A stretch of 64,000 bases of DNA from Siphonodentalium dalli (taxonomy: Eukaryota > Mollusca > Scaphopoda > Gadilida > Siphonodentaliidae), in NCBI GenBank assembly GCA_032622095.1, contig CP136061.1:83114324-83178323 (forward strand), written 5' to 3'. Numbering within the stretch: position 1 is the first letter of the stretch; the number at the start of each line of letters is the position of its first letter. A model generated the notes under the pieces. The model worked only from the letters and a program-made list of their open reading frames with translations, had not been told where the DNA came from and did not search any database. Shown in pieces: positions 1 through 11,400 of the stretch. Position numbers and translations under genes: made by a program.

Positions 1-825
1 TTCCAACATCGTATACCAAACGTCCGATATCCTGATTGTGTAGTTCGTCGCTGTATTATTTTTATGAATAACAGGTTTTATCATCTTGTTAGCATATTTC
101 GTAACTCTGGATTTCGACATGACTTTTATACAGAAATTTATCAGATATTGTCCACCCCGTAGCAAATATGTGTATTTCGTGTTGCGCTGAAGTCCGTCGT
201 GTAACACATTTTATTTTGTCATCTATAAATGAAACGTTATATATTTCAATTCCAGTTTTGTTCAATATTTGGTGGACAAGGAGTGTCCAATTCAATATTA
301 TGTTAGAAAGTGTGTGACATTTGATTATCTTTATTTAATAAAGTTTAATGTTGTGTTGAAATTAAATTTTTCTGAGAAAAATGTGTTCCATTGCGGCCCC
401 CATTGAAAACAAGCTATACAAAGGGTAAATGTTTTCTCCATATATGCATTACCGGTCAATACTCAATTCGGATCAAAAAGTACTCCTATATCTCTATTCT
501 GAAAAATGATATACCAGATGATAATACTGTTACAGAAGAGACATAATTTCCAGACATCCATCATTCATAGCATCATAAAATATCAGTGCTGGATGTTTAA
601 GCTCGAACTTCAGTCGTTTCTTCCAGTTCAATAGCTATATATCTCGAAATGATAACAACTTTCCCCATTATCGGAACTAAAAAAATGCCATGTGGCATAT
701 CTGTAATTTTGACCAAAATTGATATTGACTCATAAACTTCATCACTTTATCGTTTAAAAATACAATTCTACAGCTGTTCCGCAGAATTGATTTCGACAGT
801 TTTAGGGTAGGTCAATCGTCGACCG
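1..825. other. AT-rich stretch without a recognised feature
   Basis: No finger motifs, long frame, tandem array or inverted repeat is seen here. It does not match the corresponding part of the U units, so the similarity that starts at about 826 begins abruptly. Confidence 0.5.
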
Positions 826-1202
826 AATAATGAAACTTTAGTTTTCCGGACAGTGGCGGTGTTAATATATTTGGTTAGGGATAACATGGGCCCTGCTGTA
901 CGTACTCTACATGTATTCCTCGAGATATCTGCCGTCACACGCACTTTCGAATTCTGTTCAGCAGATTGTCTTTCTGTTTAGCATTCTTCCGCAGATTGTC
1001 ATGTCTCAAATGTCGACATGCAATTCCGGCGTAACGTGGCCTTCTCGAAAATATAATTTTGTTCATGCATAATATGAAGAAATGAATAGGCCTACTTCAT
1101 TCTGAGTCAATATCACGGTGTTGGACACAATGTGAATAAAACGCCCAACAAGATTACCTATTAATTAGTACCAAATATTTTCTGATGCCAATATTTTAAT
1201 GA
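826..1202 (+). repeat. X segment, tail of an upstream U unit
   Basis: This block aligns by eye with 22186-22508 and with 53700-53878 plus 60402-60539. Shared landmarks in order are a TTTTCCGGACAGTGGCGGTG-like start, GGGCCCT, TATTCCTCGAGAT, CTGTTCAGCAGATT, TGGCCTTCTCGAAAATATAA and AAAACGCCCAACAAGATTAC. In the other units X leads into module B or into the start of the ZNF region. Here it is cut at 1203 by a 7.7-kb insertion and resumes at 8881. I infer that it is the end of another U copy lying mostly outside the window. Confidence 0.75.
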
Positions 1203-1605
1203 CTCTTAATACGCTTGGCTAGCAATGTTTGTCTAGCAAAAGTAACCGGTAATCGGTAATGCCAATAAGGAGTTCGTCCCAACAGCGCACCAAGACGAAT
1301 CGGTAATGACCTTTGCTTTTCTATTAGTTGTGACTACGGCTGCTTTGAATATTGTTTGTTTTACATTAAAGTTTTTTTTCAAGTATAAGTACCCTACTAA
1401 TAACCATCTATTTTAAGGTTTTTATATTAGAAACGCATGATCAAACCGAGTATCACTTTGCGATGTGTGTCTCAGACGTGACGCCACAAGGATCACCGAC
1501 CAGCAGTCACCAAACACCAACAAAACAAAAAAAACAATGCCATTTTCTATGGGAGGCCCTTTTCACATTTATTATTTATTTGCGCTTAGGCCCAAATATT
1601 TGTAC

Positions 1606-2133
1606 TTAAAGGTGGATTATCTCTTTGTAAACATGTATTATATAGTTACCGGGTTATAAAATATTAGATCTGAATCGAAGACTACTGTCCGGAAATGCTT
1701 CTATCAATTAATATTAATTTTATTTCGAATATTTTCTGGTCTAAAAAGGTGTGTTTGTTCAGCTAACGAACAATATTGGTTACTGTTAACAGAGACCAGA
1801 AATTATATTGTGCAATTTTGTCACAAATAAACGTTAATTATACTCATTATCGCTTATATCTGTGGAACTAAACAGTACAAACAACCAATCTGTGACATTT
1901 GACATTCGTTGCGTAGCCGTAGGAACAGCCCAGTGCTCTATATCGCAATACGGTCTCATCCGAATGGTCGGTTCTAAAAATAGTAACATAAATGGGCCCG
2001 ATTTAATATTCGAAGTTAAATCAATATTAATTGATAGAAGCTTTTCCGGACATAGGTCTTCAGTTCATATCTATTATTTTATACCCACGCAACTATTTAA
2101 AATTTGTTATTTAAAGAGATAATCCATCTTTAA
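1606..2133 (+). mobile_element. M element, 528-bp TTAA-flanked MITE
   Basis: The ends read TTAAAGGTGGATTATCTCTT and, inverted, TTAAAGATGGATTATCTCTT. A copy of identical total length lies at 61832-62359, where the uninterrupted arm of a foldback supplies the empty site. That makes TTAA the duplicated target. Related copies lie at 21427-21862 and about 53208-53694, and a 28-nt tip lies at 49309-49336. TTAA targeting is known for piggyBac and Kolobok elements. The termini do not clearly fit either, and there is no transposase. Confidence 0.85.
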
Positions 2134-2330
2134 GTGTGAATCATTTGCGCTTAAGCGCAAATCATTTTAAGCGCAAATCATTTACACTTATTTGCGCTAA
2201 TATGTGTGTATTAATTTATTTGCGCTTAAGTGCAAGTGATTAGCGCAAATTTAAATGATTTGCTCTTAAGCGCAAATGATTTACGCTTAAGCATGAATAT
2301 TTGCGCTTAAGCGCAAATGATAGAGGTTAT
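2134..2330. repeat. Tandem palindrome array GCGCTTAAGCGC (left)
   Basis: About eight to ten copies of a GCGCTTAAGCGC-type palindrome (some degenerate) are separated by AAATGATTT-like spacers at roughly 20-25 bp. A sister array with AATAAGGAAT-like spacers lies at 8163-8352, on the other side of the foldback. Confidence 0.8.
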
Positions 2331-2410
2331 TATCAAGCATAAATAAATAATAAATGTGAAAAGGGCCTCCCATAATTTTCAGGGCCACTTAATTAGTCTT
2401 TTCTAATAGT

Positions 2411-5400
2411 CTAGGCAAATATGGACATAGGTGTCGCCTGGAGAGGGAATTTATGAGACCAACATTTTTGGTTAGCATGAACACTTAACTTTCGGAATCC
2501 GTATGTTGGCTTTGTCAGATAGGCGGACTTTTTTCGCACTACGTGGCTTTATTGAGGCACCTGGTGATAAAATCGGTCATTTTTTAAATAAAGCCGACAT
2601 ATTTGACAGAGTATATTCACACATTTTGAGAAGAAATATTCGTCCAATTTTGATACCTGTGAATGGGGCGATAACCAGAATAAGGTAATACATGTAACCA
2701 TTGAATCTCAGAATGACAGTCATGACGTCATGTGACGTCAAATAATTTTTAGGGTGAGAAGAATATGACGATTCACGCAAAGCGTTGTCTTTCGTTTCTT
2801 ATAAAGTCAGAAGTAAGATGGTTATGGCCAATTGTTTTATACCATGGGAAACTACTGCCAATTAGCTACGTTCTAATATATCATTTATCGCTGTTGGTCG
2901 CATTATTTTTTGTCAAAGGCAGAAAAACCTACCCTCCCCCTAAAGCTGAGAGGCGTCAGGCTGTGGTGTAAGGCACACATAACGCACGTTTATGTGCCAA
3001 GTTGCGAAATTAACACAACGGCCGTTGATGGACTGCTAAGGTATTGTCTATTATATATGTTTTGATCGACACAGTCGAGCATTAAAGTAACAATATCACA
3101 TAATGTACCTCCTGACTCAATTTTTTAACAAATTTTAGATTTTTTCCCCAAAAAAGATAATCTAAAATGCATTTTGTCTTCTTTCGGGAGGCAAAAATGA
3201 AACTAATGTATTAAGGGTGGAGATAATTAGTGTATACGGTAATTTGGTTCCGTCTTGGTTTAAAAACTGGCCTAATAACCCAAAATGGCTGCCAATATGG
3301 TGGCCGGTATATAGGTGGGAATTGTGCAATTTGTTATAACGCACGATTTACTTCCCAAAATGGCTTAACTGTCACAACGGCCGTTGATAAACTGCAAGAA
3401 TTTTATGTAATATATATATCCCGATCCATTTAAGTGAAACCGGTACACAAAGCGCCTCCTGGTCCCTATTTTTGATTAAATATTTAATTAGTTTAGTCTA
3501 AAACTAATTGAAAACCTATTTTTGTCATCTTCTCGAAATGCATAAAGACAATAATGTAGTGTGGGTGGATATAATTTGTATGTACGAAAATTTAATGCCG
3601 TCGGCGGATACTACATGACATATTAACTCCAAGATGGCTGCCAATACGGTGGCCGGTATATGGCTGGAAATTGTAAAATATGTCATGTCGAAATTAACAC
3701 CAGCATCGCATTGCAATGTCCTATAAAACCAATAGTCTTATTATATTCATATCATTTTGCAATACTGAGACGTAACAGTGGCCAGTTTTATCAAAATGAT
3801 AACCAGATTGGTACCAACGAGTGAGAGGATCGACATATTTTGCATTCATTCGCGCTCAAGTAAGATTAGTTCTTCGAAATCGGTGGCATGTCGTGCAAAT
3901 TATTTCACAATAAACATGGTTGATTTAAGGCAAATGGCTGTCTGACTATCTTTGCGAACAGAATAAGGGAATTATGTAGGTTATATTAAATTTAACACGA
4001 CATTTAAGCATTCTTGGCACTCTCTATGGCTATTGTAACCAAATGCGACCGCGAATAAAAAAATTAATCAATTAACCAATTCGGATATCTATCTCATCAA
4101 ATAACTCATGTTGATACGAATCGTTAGTTAACCCCTATCAACGAGGCGTGGTTACATGAACGGAACTACTGATACATTGCGTATCATGTATACCGTTCTA
4201 AAAGTAAGTTTAAATGGATCTCATTGACCAATAACAATTGCTACCCAGTCCGCAAGAGGACATCTCCAGCAAATTATCAAACTGTCACATCATACAGGTT
4301 CGTTCAGTTTCATCATCACGCAATAGACTCGTCGAATTTTGTATTCTAACATTTACCGGATTATTTACCATAACACATATTTCGCACACAAGGAGATGGA
4401 AACCTGGTTGATTTTCAACTTGAAGTTTGTCAGCTGCTTAAAGGGTGGGAAGTATTTGCTTGTACTAGCAGTAGATAAGTTGCAAAGTCAAAGCTCTAAG
4501 CGACACTTCCAACAAACGAAAATACCAGCGATGTGGTAAATCACACAAAACTATCAAACTATGTTCCTATATATTTCGATTGTATGTTACTCTATATAGT
4601 ATGGTACTGGAGTCTCGTGTCACCACATGTGCACTCGTGATTTCCAGAAGTGACTGAACAATTGCTTGTAAGACGAGGTACCCCAAATATGGACAATTAT
4701 CCAATGCTAGATGAACAGTCATATTACCCATATCTATCTATGCTGATGAGTAGGTAGGGTTACTTCTGGAAGGCTGTACATTCGGAAACAGCATATAGAT
4801 CGGAGTATTGGCATCGAGTTTTATCATGTAGACTGGTACATTTTGGACTTTTGGTATCCCAGTGTAAGTTTTAGCTCATTGTGACAGCAAAATGAAAAGG
4901 ACGACAATTGCAATTATTTGTATACAGGCTATACACAGGTTGATACCAGGAAGCGTATAATATAAGTCCAAAAATAATGCGGTTAGGGACCTGCTGATGC
5001 CAGTAGGCCGGATATCTGAAAACATACCATATTTTGATCATGTCCGCTCATGATTAAAACAGTATAATTCCACCCACCTGTCATGTCTAACGCCAGATGT
5101 GTTACAGTTAATTTCAAATGTATATATAGTTATCCCACTATGCGCGACGTGAGTGAACCGTGTGTAGTGCGTATCCTGATATTATATTGTGGTAGTGTTT
5201 GATGTGCAAATGAGTAAAACAAAATGGGACCACGAGTCTTTGTGTAATTTGTCGCTGCATCTCAGAAATGACATATAGCAACAACTTCTGTGCAGACCAG
5301 AATCTGATCTACGATAACTCATCCATAACAACTCCGAATGTGCTGAGCGAAATCAGTAACTGAACACGATAGCCGTAGTTTAGTATTTACTGAACAGCGT

Positions 5401-7915
5401 GTGAGGAACACATGCATATGTCTTTGTACAATCGGGATGATATGGGGACGAGGAATTATTCGCCATAATGTTTTCCGCAGGTGTAATTGCCTGTAAATAC
5501 TAATATTGAATACAGCCCGATTGATACATTAATGACATGGGTTTTACGTTTCACACACCAATGGTACTTGCAACAGCAGCAGGTCTCCTGGTCTGAATAT
5601 GACCCGTTCAGATGTAACATAACGTAGACAAGTTTACTTTTCCACCAAATTGGAAACAACATTTGATATTTCTGAAGGTTATCGCGTTCATATATTGCAA
5701 TAAAGTGGTCCATGGCGATCTTGTTCAACAGAAAATGCATAATTAAGTTAGACGAACAGGAGGGATTCTCATTCCGGACATAACTATTCTTATGTTTATC
5801 ACTGATCAGAAATTTTTTCAGAAGATGCAAAATCTGAACTAATTTGGTACGACGAGAGCTCTCTTTTTTTCTGAATCTCATCTTCTTTGCGTTATTGGAC
5901 ACTAGTCTAGTCAATGAAAGAGGCGATGGTGATTTAGGGTCTGGAAAAATTCACTCTGTGTTATCAAGGCCGTCTTCTGTGGATCGAAGCTATTGTACAG
6001 CAATTGCACATTGTATATATAGCAGATTAATCAAAATCATTGCTTCAAATGTTTGTTGCTTCGGTGAGTGTGAACAAATTATCATTTCTTATCGAAGTGG
6101 TCATGTATATGTACAATGAGATGTTCCTTATCTACAATGTAGCTTTAACATCGGTCCCAATTTTCGCCCAATCAAGGCAATGGTGTGAACCCGCATCAAC
6201 CTCGTCTAGGCCAGACTTCGATAATGGTATCACGACATATCCACCTCATACGTACCATCATATATGGTAGCACTTGGAATAATATTCATTGAGAAAGATT
6301 GACCTTCTATTGTCGGGTTTAAGTAATTTCATATTGATTATGTCAAAGGTGACTGGCATAAATAACAATCAGGCATTCAATGTATTACTATTACTCGGTT
6401 CTTTGTTTTAAACAATCCTGTTCATCTGTAAATAACTCGCTCCAAATTGCCACCTATTTCAATGGACACGGATTACTTGATCACGAATGCTCATGAATGC
6501 AAGATTCGTCAATAAGGGGCACCATTCTGGTAGCAATTTTAAATATAGTTGCGCATTGTGATGTCCCGGAGTAACATGATACAATGAATATTATACTTTG
6601 GGTTGTGTGAGACATTATATGATGGCGATAAAAGTGAAACATGACATATTTCACCATTTATTCTGACAACCGTATTGGCTGCCATCTTGGGGTTAGTAAG
6701 CCATTTTGCAATCCAAAAATGATATTGAATTATCGTACATACAAAACATCTCCGCCATGCTACATTCTGCGCTTTGTGGTTCCGAGAAGATGACAAAAAC
6801 GGCTTTAGGTTATTTTTGGAGAAAAATAGCTAAATTTTATATTAAAAAAAAAGTGCCAGGAGGTGCATTGTGTAATATTTTCACTTTATTGTTCGAGTTT
6901 GTAGATCGGGATATATACCTTAAACTATAGTTTAGAAGTTCATCGACGACCGCTTTGTTAGTTAAGCCATTTAAGCAAGTAATTGTGCGTTCATACATAT
7001 TTCCCAATTTCCACCTATATTGCGGCTGCCATACTGGCGGCCATTTTAGGTTAGTATGTCATTTTTTAATCCAAGGCGGAATAAAATTGCCGTATACACC
7101 AATTATCTCCACCGTTACTAATTCTGTCTTTTTTTGCCTTCCAGAAAATAAATAAAATGCGTTTTATATAAATTTTTAGGAAACATTCAAAAATGTATTA
7201 AAATTTCGGGTCTGGGGGTACATTATATATTGTTTCTAATTTAATGTTCGAGTTTGTAGACAGAAACTTATATATTATTACATTATTTAGCAGACTTTCA
7301 ACGGCCGTTATGTTAATTAAGCCTATTGACATGTAACCGTGAGTTCTGTGTGCCTTATACCACAGCATGGCGCATCTTAACTTTAGGGGGGAGGGTTGAT
7401 TTTTCTGCCTGTGATAACAAATAATGCGGCTTGCAGCGATAAGTTATATATCAAAATATAGCCAATTGGCAGTAGTTTCCCATGGTATAAAACAATGCGG
7501 CATACCCTCTTACTTTACGATTTAAAAGAAACGAAAGATAACGATTTGCGTGAATCGTCATATTTGTCTCACCCAAAATATTATTTGACGTCACATGACG
7601 TCATGACTGCAATCCCGAGATTCAATGGTTACATGTATTACCCTACTCTGGTTATCGCCCCACTCACAGGTATCAAAATTGGACGAATATTTCTTCTCAC
7701 AATGTGTGAAAATCCTCTGTCAAAAATGTCGGCTTTATTTTAAAAATGACCGATTTTTAAATCGGGTGCGTCAAGAAAACCACGCGGTGAGAAAAAAGTC
7801 CGCCTATCTGACAAATCCAACATACGGATTCCGAAAGTTTAGTATTTACGCTAACCAAAAATGTAGGTCTCATAAATTCCCTCTCCAGGCGACACCTATG
7901 TCCATATTTGCCTGG
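2411..7915. mobile_element. 5.5-kb foldback with about 1.3-kb inverted arms
   Basis: The left arm (2411-about 3700) and right arm (about 6640-7915) match in inverted orientation over most of their length. Landmarks in both are AGGCAAATATGGACATAGG, GTCGCCTGGAGAGGGAATTT, two TGACGTCA octamers, a CCATGGGAAACTACTGCCAA block and repeated AATGGCTGCCAATA modules. Within the left arm a module containing CACAACGGCCGTTGAT recurs (about 3015 and 3372, period near 356 bp). The 2.9-kb centre holds no recognisable protein. No clear target duplication is seen. Arms of this size with internal tandem modules resemble Foldback-type elements. Confidence 0.75.
3720..6520. other. Central segment of the foldback, no gene recognised
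   Basis: The spacer between the arms is AT-rich and has no motif I recognise. One minus-strand frame of 152 codons (5456-5914) contains a Cys cluster but lacks any family signature, and its support as a gene is weak. Confidence 0.4.
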
Positions 7916-8162
7916 CCTATAAAGATTGACTCTGCATATTGCTTCATATCTAAGAATCTTCTTGTAAGATTCGCACTTCCATTGCCAGTCCACGCCCCTC
8001 AATTAGCACATAGATAAATGAAAATATGCCCCCGCCCAAATGGGAGATTGTAATGAATGCCCGGCTAGTGTGGCTATAGGCATATAACAGTTTAACTTTT
8101 ATGTGAGATCGCATTGAATGAATATGGGATGCCAAATTGACATTTAATAAATAATTGAGCTT

Positions 8163-8352
8163 AAACACAATAAGGAATCCCTTAATTATTGCGCTAAGGA
8201 ATTTTCTCATTACACTTAAGCGCAATAAGGAATATTCTTATTGCGCTTAAGCACAATTAGATCTTCACTTATTGCGCTTAAGCTCAATAAGAACATTCCT
8301 TTTTGCGCTTAAGCGCAATTACATCCTTATTGCGCTTAAACGCAATTAATAT
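8163..8352. repeat. Tandem palindrome array GCGCTTAAGCGC (right)
   Basis: About seven TTGCGCTTAAGCGCAA-like palindromes (several degenerate) are spaced by TAAGGAAT or ACATCC-type linkers of 10-15 bp. Just beyond the array, CCTATATTTGCCTG (about 8368-8381) echoes the foldback terminus ending at 7915, so this array may once have been part of a related inverted-repeat element. Confidence 0.75.
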
Positions 8353-8898
8353 CTCCCTCATGAATTATCCTATATTTGCCTGTTAACAGGGATAGATATT
8401 GATTGGTTAGCTGTTATGGCATCTGAATAGGCTTACATACTGGATGTGGACAGTCATCATGTGACCAATAAACTCCACCCATTGCACCATGGAGTCATGG
8501 ACTACACCATTTGAATTATAGGGAGTTTATCAAGATATATTTAATATATGGAAGCGATAGGTTATGTTTAATGTCTATACGCTCAGTTTGTGTTTGCTGG
8601 CCGGGACAAACATTGTCTGACTAAAAAATTATCTCCCTTGGAAACTCTCTTCCATGAAGAGATTTATTTAATCAATAGTAATTCCTGGTTAGAGATACTT
8701 GAGGGCAGCTACTTTTGCTAGATAATCATTGCGCGACGGAAAATTATCTCCCTTGGGAAAACTCTCTTCCACGAATAGATAGCATTCGTCAATATAGTGC
8801 GTCCCAGTTACAGATACCTGCTTCCCAGTAACAGATACCTGGTTGCAGATACTTTTGCTAGACAAACATTAGATATTCTGCTCTTAATACGCCATACA

Positions 8899-9379
8899 GA
8901 GAATATCACCTACCGGTAGGGAGTACAGTACCAGCAGTTAAAGCCTAAGAAATATTAACCAGCTACTGGTGATTACGAAGCCAACAACAACGTTATTTAC
9001 TTGTTAATGTGACATTCGTTGGAAATTATTCGCTGTTCTCACATTCCAGGAATTGGATTCCAGGCCGACGAAGTCTTGCGGTTGCAATACATCAAGTGAA
9101 TTTTCGTTTATCACTGTCGATATCATTGTCCTGCTTCTGTGATTTATGCGGGAAAAGCATTTCAGCAATTAGGTGATACCGGTAGATGTGTGATAAGACA
9201 TGAGATAATTCACTCCGGCGATAGCCCGTTTGTGATACATCAGTCTCGATCCGCGTCGGACAATTTGACCACTCACAAGAGGATACGCCGAACGACAATA
9301 TCAGTGCGATAAGACAGGTTTCATTTGCTGTTTTTGTGTTCTGTGATCACTGTCGTTAATCAGTAACAAATATTTGTAA
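8899..9379 (+). pseudogene. 5' part of U1 with decayed zinc fingers
   Basis: The block matches 42958-43400 of U2 (CACC...CAGCAGTTAAAGC, CAGCTACTG, GATTACGAAGCCAACAACAA, GACATTCGTTGGAAATTATT). From about 9130 finger fragments can be read: TGTGATTTATGCGGGAAA, then a shifted ACATGAGATAATTCACTCCGG, then TTGACCACTCACAAGAGGAT. Indels break all frames. No upstream exon such as a KRAB, BTB or SCAN domain is visible. Confidence 0.6.
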
Positions 9380-9466
9380 ATATTTACTGCACACAAGAGG
9401 ATAGACAAAGACGAACGGCCTTACAAGTGTGATTTATACGGGAAAGCATTTAAGCAATTAGGTAAT

Positions 9467-10951
9467 ATGACGAGTCATAAGATAATTCACTCTGGAGATC
9501 GCCCGTATGGATGTGATATTTGTGGGAAATCATTCTCCGCGTCGGGTAATTTGACCACACACAAGAGGATACACTTCGACGAACGACCGTATCAGTGCGA
9601 AGTATGCGAGAAAGCATTCAAGACGTCAGGACAATTGACTGTACATAAGAGAATCCACACGGGCGATCGGCCATATCAGTGTGATTTATGTGAGAAAGCA
9701 TTCACGAACTCATGCGCACTGACACAACATAAGCGAATCCACTCCGGTGATCGACCGTATGGGTGTGATATATGCGATAAAGCATTCGTGGAGTCAGGCG
9801 CACTGACAACACATAAGCGAATACATACCGGCGATCGGCCGTATCGCTGTGACGTTTGTGGGAAATCATTCGCCGGATCGAATAGATTAATTACCCACAA
9901 AAGGATTCACTCCGGTGATCGGCCGTATGGGTGTGATATTTGCGAACAGGCATTCGTGGAGTCAAGCGCACTGACAACACATAAGCGAATACATTCCGGC
10001 GATCGACCGTATCAGTGCGATATATGCGAGAAAGCATTTACTGAATCGAGGAAACTGACAACACATAAGCGAATCCACTCCGGCGATCGTCCGTATCAGT
10101 GTGATATATGCGAGAAGACATTCAACACATCAGGACAATTGACTGTACATAAGAGAATCCACACGGGCGATCGGCCATATCAGTGTGATTTATGTGAGAA
10201 AGCATTCATGGACTCAAGCGCACTGACAAACCATAAGCGAATCCACTCCGGCGATCGGCCGTATAAGTGCGATGTATGCGAGAAAGCATTCAAGACGTCC
10301 GGACAATTGACTGTACATAAGAGAATCCACTCCGGCGATCGGCCGTATCGATGCGATATATGTGAGAAAGCATTCGTGGAATCATGCGCACTGACAAAAC
10401 ATAAGCGAATCCACACCGGCGATCGGCCGTATCGGTGCGATATATGTGAGAAAGCATTCATGGACGTAATCAGACTGACAACACATAAGCGAATCCACTC
10501 CGGCGATCGGCCGTATAAGTGCGATATATGTGAGAAAGCATTCGTGGAATCATGCGCACTGACAAAACATAAGCGAATCCACACCGGCGATCGGCCGTAT
10601 CGGTGCGATATATGTGAGAAAGCATTCATGGACTTATGCAGGCTGACAACACATAAGCGAATCCACTCAGGCGATCGTCCGTATCAGTGCGATATATGCG
10701 AGAAGACATTCAACACATCAGGACAATTGACTGTACATAAGAGAATCCACACGGGCGATCGGCCATATCAGTGTGATTTATGTGAGAAAGCATTCATGGA
10801 CTCATGCGCACTGACAAAACATAAGCGAATCCACTCAGGCGATCGGCCGTATAAGTGCGATGTATGCGAGAAAGCATTCAAGACGTCCGGACAATTGACT
10901 GTACATAAGAGAATCCACTCCGGCGATCGGCCATATCAGTGCGATATATGA
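9467..10951 (+). CDS. C2H2 zinc-finger protein, 17 complete fingers
   Basis: The frame encodes 494 residues that are almost entirely tandem C2H2 fingers of 28 residues (C-x2-C-x12-H-x3-H) joined by TGDRPY, SGDRPY or FDERPY linkers. Such arrays bind DNA in the nucleus. After a partial first finger there are 17 complete fingers and a truncated eighteenth. The frame is open upstream to about 9380 and includes a preceding finger whose second Cys is Tyr (CDLYGKAF), so the Met at 9467 is only the first available start. An upstream exon may supply the real one. Fingers 11-12 and 13-14 are near copies, as are 8-10 and 15-17, which points to recent block duplication. The frame ends at a TGA replacing the second zinc-binding Cys of finger 18, and the same frame continues with more fingers. 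The U2 paralogue is broken. The gene may be a truncated functional copy or an early pseudogene. Confidence 0.7.
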   Translation: MTSHKIIHSGDRPYGCDICGKSFSASGNLTTHKRIHFDERPYQCEVCEKAFKTSGQLTVHKRIHTGDRPYQCDLCEKAFTNSCALTQHKRIHSGDRPYGCDICDKAFVESGALTTHKRIHTGDRPYRCDVCGKSFAGSNRLITHKRIHSGDRPYGCDICEQAFVESSALTTHKRIHSGDRPYQCDICEKAFTESRKLTTHKRIHSGDRPYQCDICEKTFNTSGQLTVHKRIHTGDRPYQCDLCEKAFMDSSALTNHKRIHSGDRPYKCDVCEKAFKTSGQLTVHKRIHSGDRPYRCDICEKAFVESCALTKHKRIHTGDRPYRCDICEKAFMDVIRLTTHKRIHSGDRPYKCDICEKAFVESCALTKHKRIHTGDRPYRCDICEKAFMDLCRLTTHKRIHSGDRPYQCDICEKTFNTSGQLTVHKRIHTGDRPYQCDLCEKAFMDSCALTKHKRIHSGDRPYKCDVCEKAFKTSGQLTVHKRIHSGDRPYQCDI

Positions 10952-11176
10952 GATAAATCATTCATGGTATCAAGCACGCTGACAAACCATATGCGAATTC
11001 ATCACGGCGATCGGCCGTATCAGTGTGATATATGTGAGAAAGCATTCAAACAGTCAAGTGATCTAACAAGTCATAAAAGAATCCACTCTGGTGATCGCCC
11101 GTATCAATGTGATATTTGTCATAAATCATTCACCCAGTCAGGCGCTTTGATTACGCACGGGAGCATCCACATCTGA
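10952..11176 (+). pseudogene. Zinc-finger continuation behind an in-frame TGA
   Basis: In the same frame as the 17-finger gene, and directly after its stop, the remainder of finger 18 (DKSFMVSSTLTNHMRIHHGD) and two more fingers follow (CDICEKAFKQSS... and CDICHKSFTQSG...). They end at TGA 11174-11176. In sister fingers the stop position is TGC or TGT, so one substitution separates this block from the main frame. It is probably the original C-terminus. Confidence 0.7.
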
Positions 11177-11179
11177 TTT

Positions 11180-11400
11180 ATACCGTAGCATTATGATATA
11201 TGTGAGAAAACATTCATTGAATCGAACACTTTGACAACAAACAATATTATCCACACCGTTGTTTGGCCGTACGGATGTGATATTGGTGGCAGTTGCTCAA
11301 TTTTAAGATTCACCCCAGAGTTTGACCATATCAGTGCGATCTATTCGATGAAGCATTCAAATCAATTAATATTTTTAACACTGGCGATCGACCGTATGAC
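11180..11400 (+). pseudogene. Further decayed fingers
   Basis: Degenerate finger fragments continue after 11176 (GATATATGTGAGAAAACATT, ATTATCCACACCGTTG, GGCCGTACGGATGTGATATT). The pattern is broken and the second Cys is lost in places. The same decayed block is present in U2 at about 45350-45560. Confidence 0.6.

Larger units (their letters stand above)
1548..2374. mobile_element. Inverted-repeat element with 6-bp flank ATTTTC
   Basis: The left end TATGGGAGGCCCTTTTCACA is mirrored by the right end (about 2345-2374). The inverted match extends roughly 30 bp to an ATTTATTATTTAT stretch. ATTTTC flanks both sides (1542-1547 and 2375-2380). The body is a tandem set of GCGCTTAAGCGC palindromes, split by a TTAA-flanked element at 1606-2133. 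No coding capacity is seen. Confidence 0.65.
1215..8880. mobile_element. 7.7-kb composite insertion with 12-bp direct flanks
   Basis: CTCTTAATACGC occurs at 1203-1214 and again at 8881-8892, and X sequence continues across the gap. Just inside the ends, AATGTTTGTCTAGCAAAAGT (1224-1243) is exactly inverted at 8851-8870, about 9-10 nt from each boundary. The outermost nine bases do not match. The right end carries a second copy of the terminal motif near 8690 and a roughly 120-bp tandem duplication (about 8620-8880) around an ATTATCTCCCTTGG motif. Inside are nested elements described separately. No transposase is recognised, so the superfamily is open. A 9-bp duplication (Mutator-like) with three chance matches is possible. 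Confidence 0.6.

Noticed and set aside
1862-2122. 86-codon frame in M, also open at 62088-62348
   Set aside because: It runs into the terminal inverted repeat and has no recognisable domain. The two M copies are too alike to test selection.
5456-5914. 152-codon frame in the centre of the foldback
   Set aside because: No conserved motif apart from a short Cys cluster. Length is possible by chance in this much noncoding DNA.
10180-10629. 149-codon minus-strand frame opposite the fingers
   Set aside because: It is a shadow of the 84-bp finger repeat on the other strand.
10949-10951. TGA read as selenocysteine or a reassigned codon
   Set aside because: Other TGA codons also end finger frames in U2 alongside frameshifts, and no recoding element is seen. 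Simple decay explains it.
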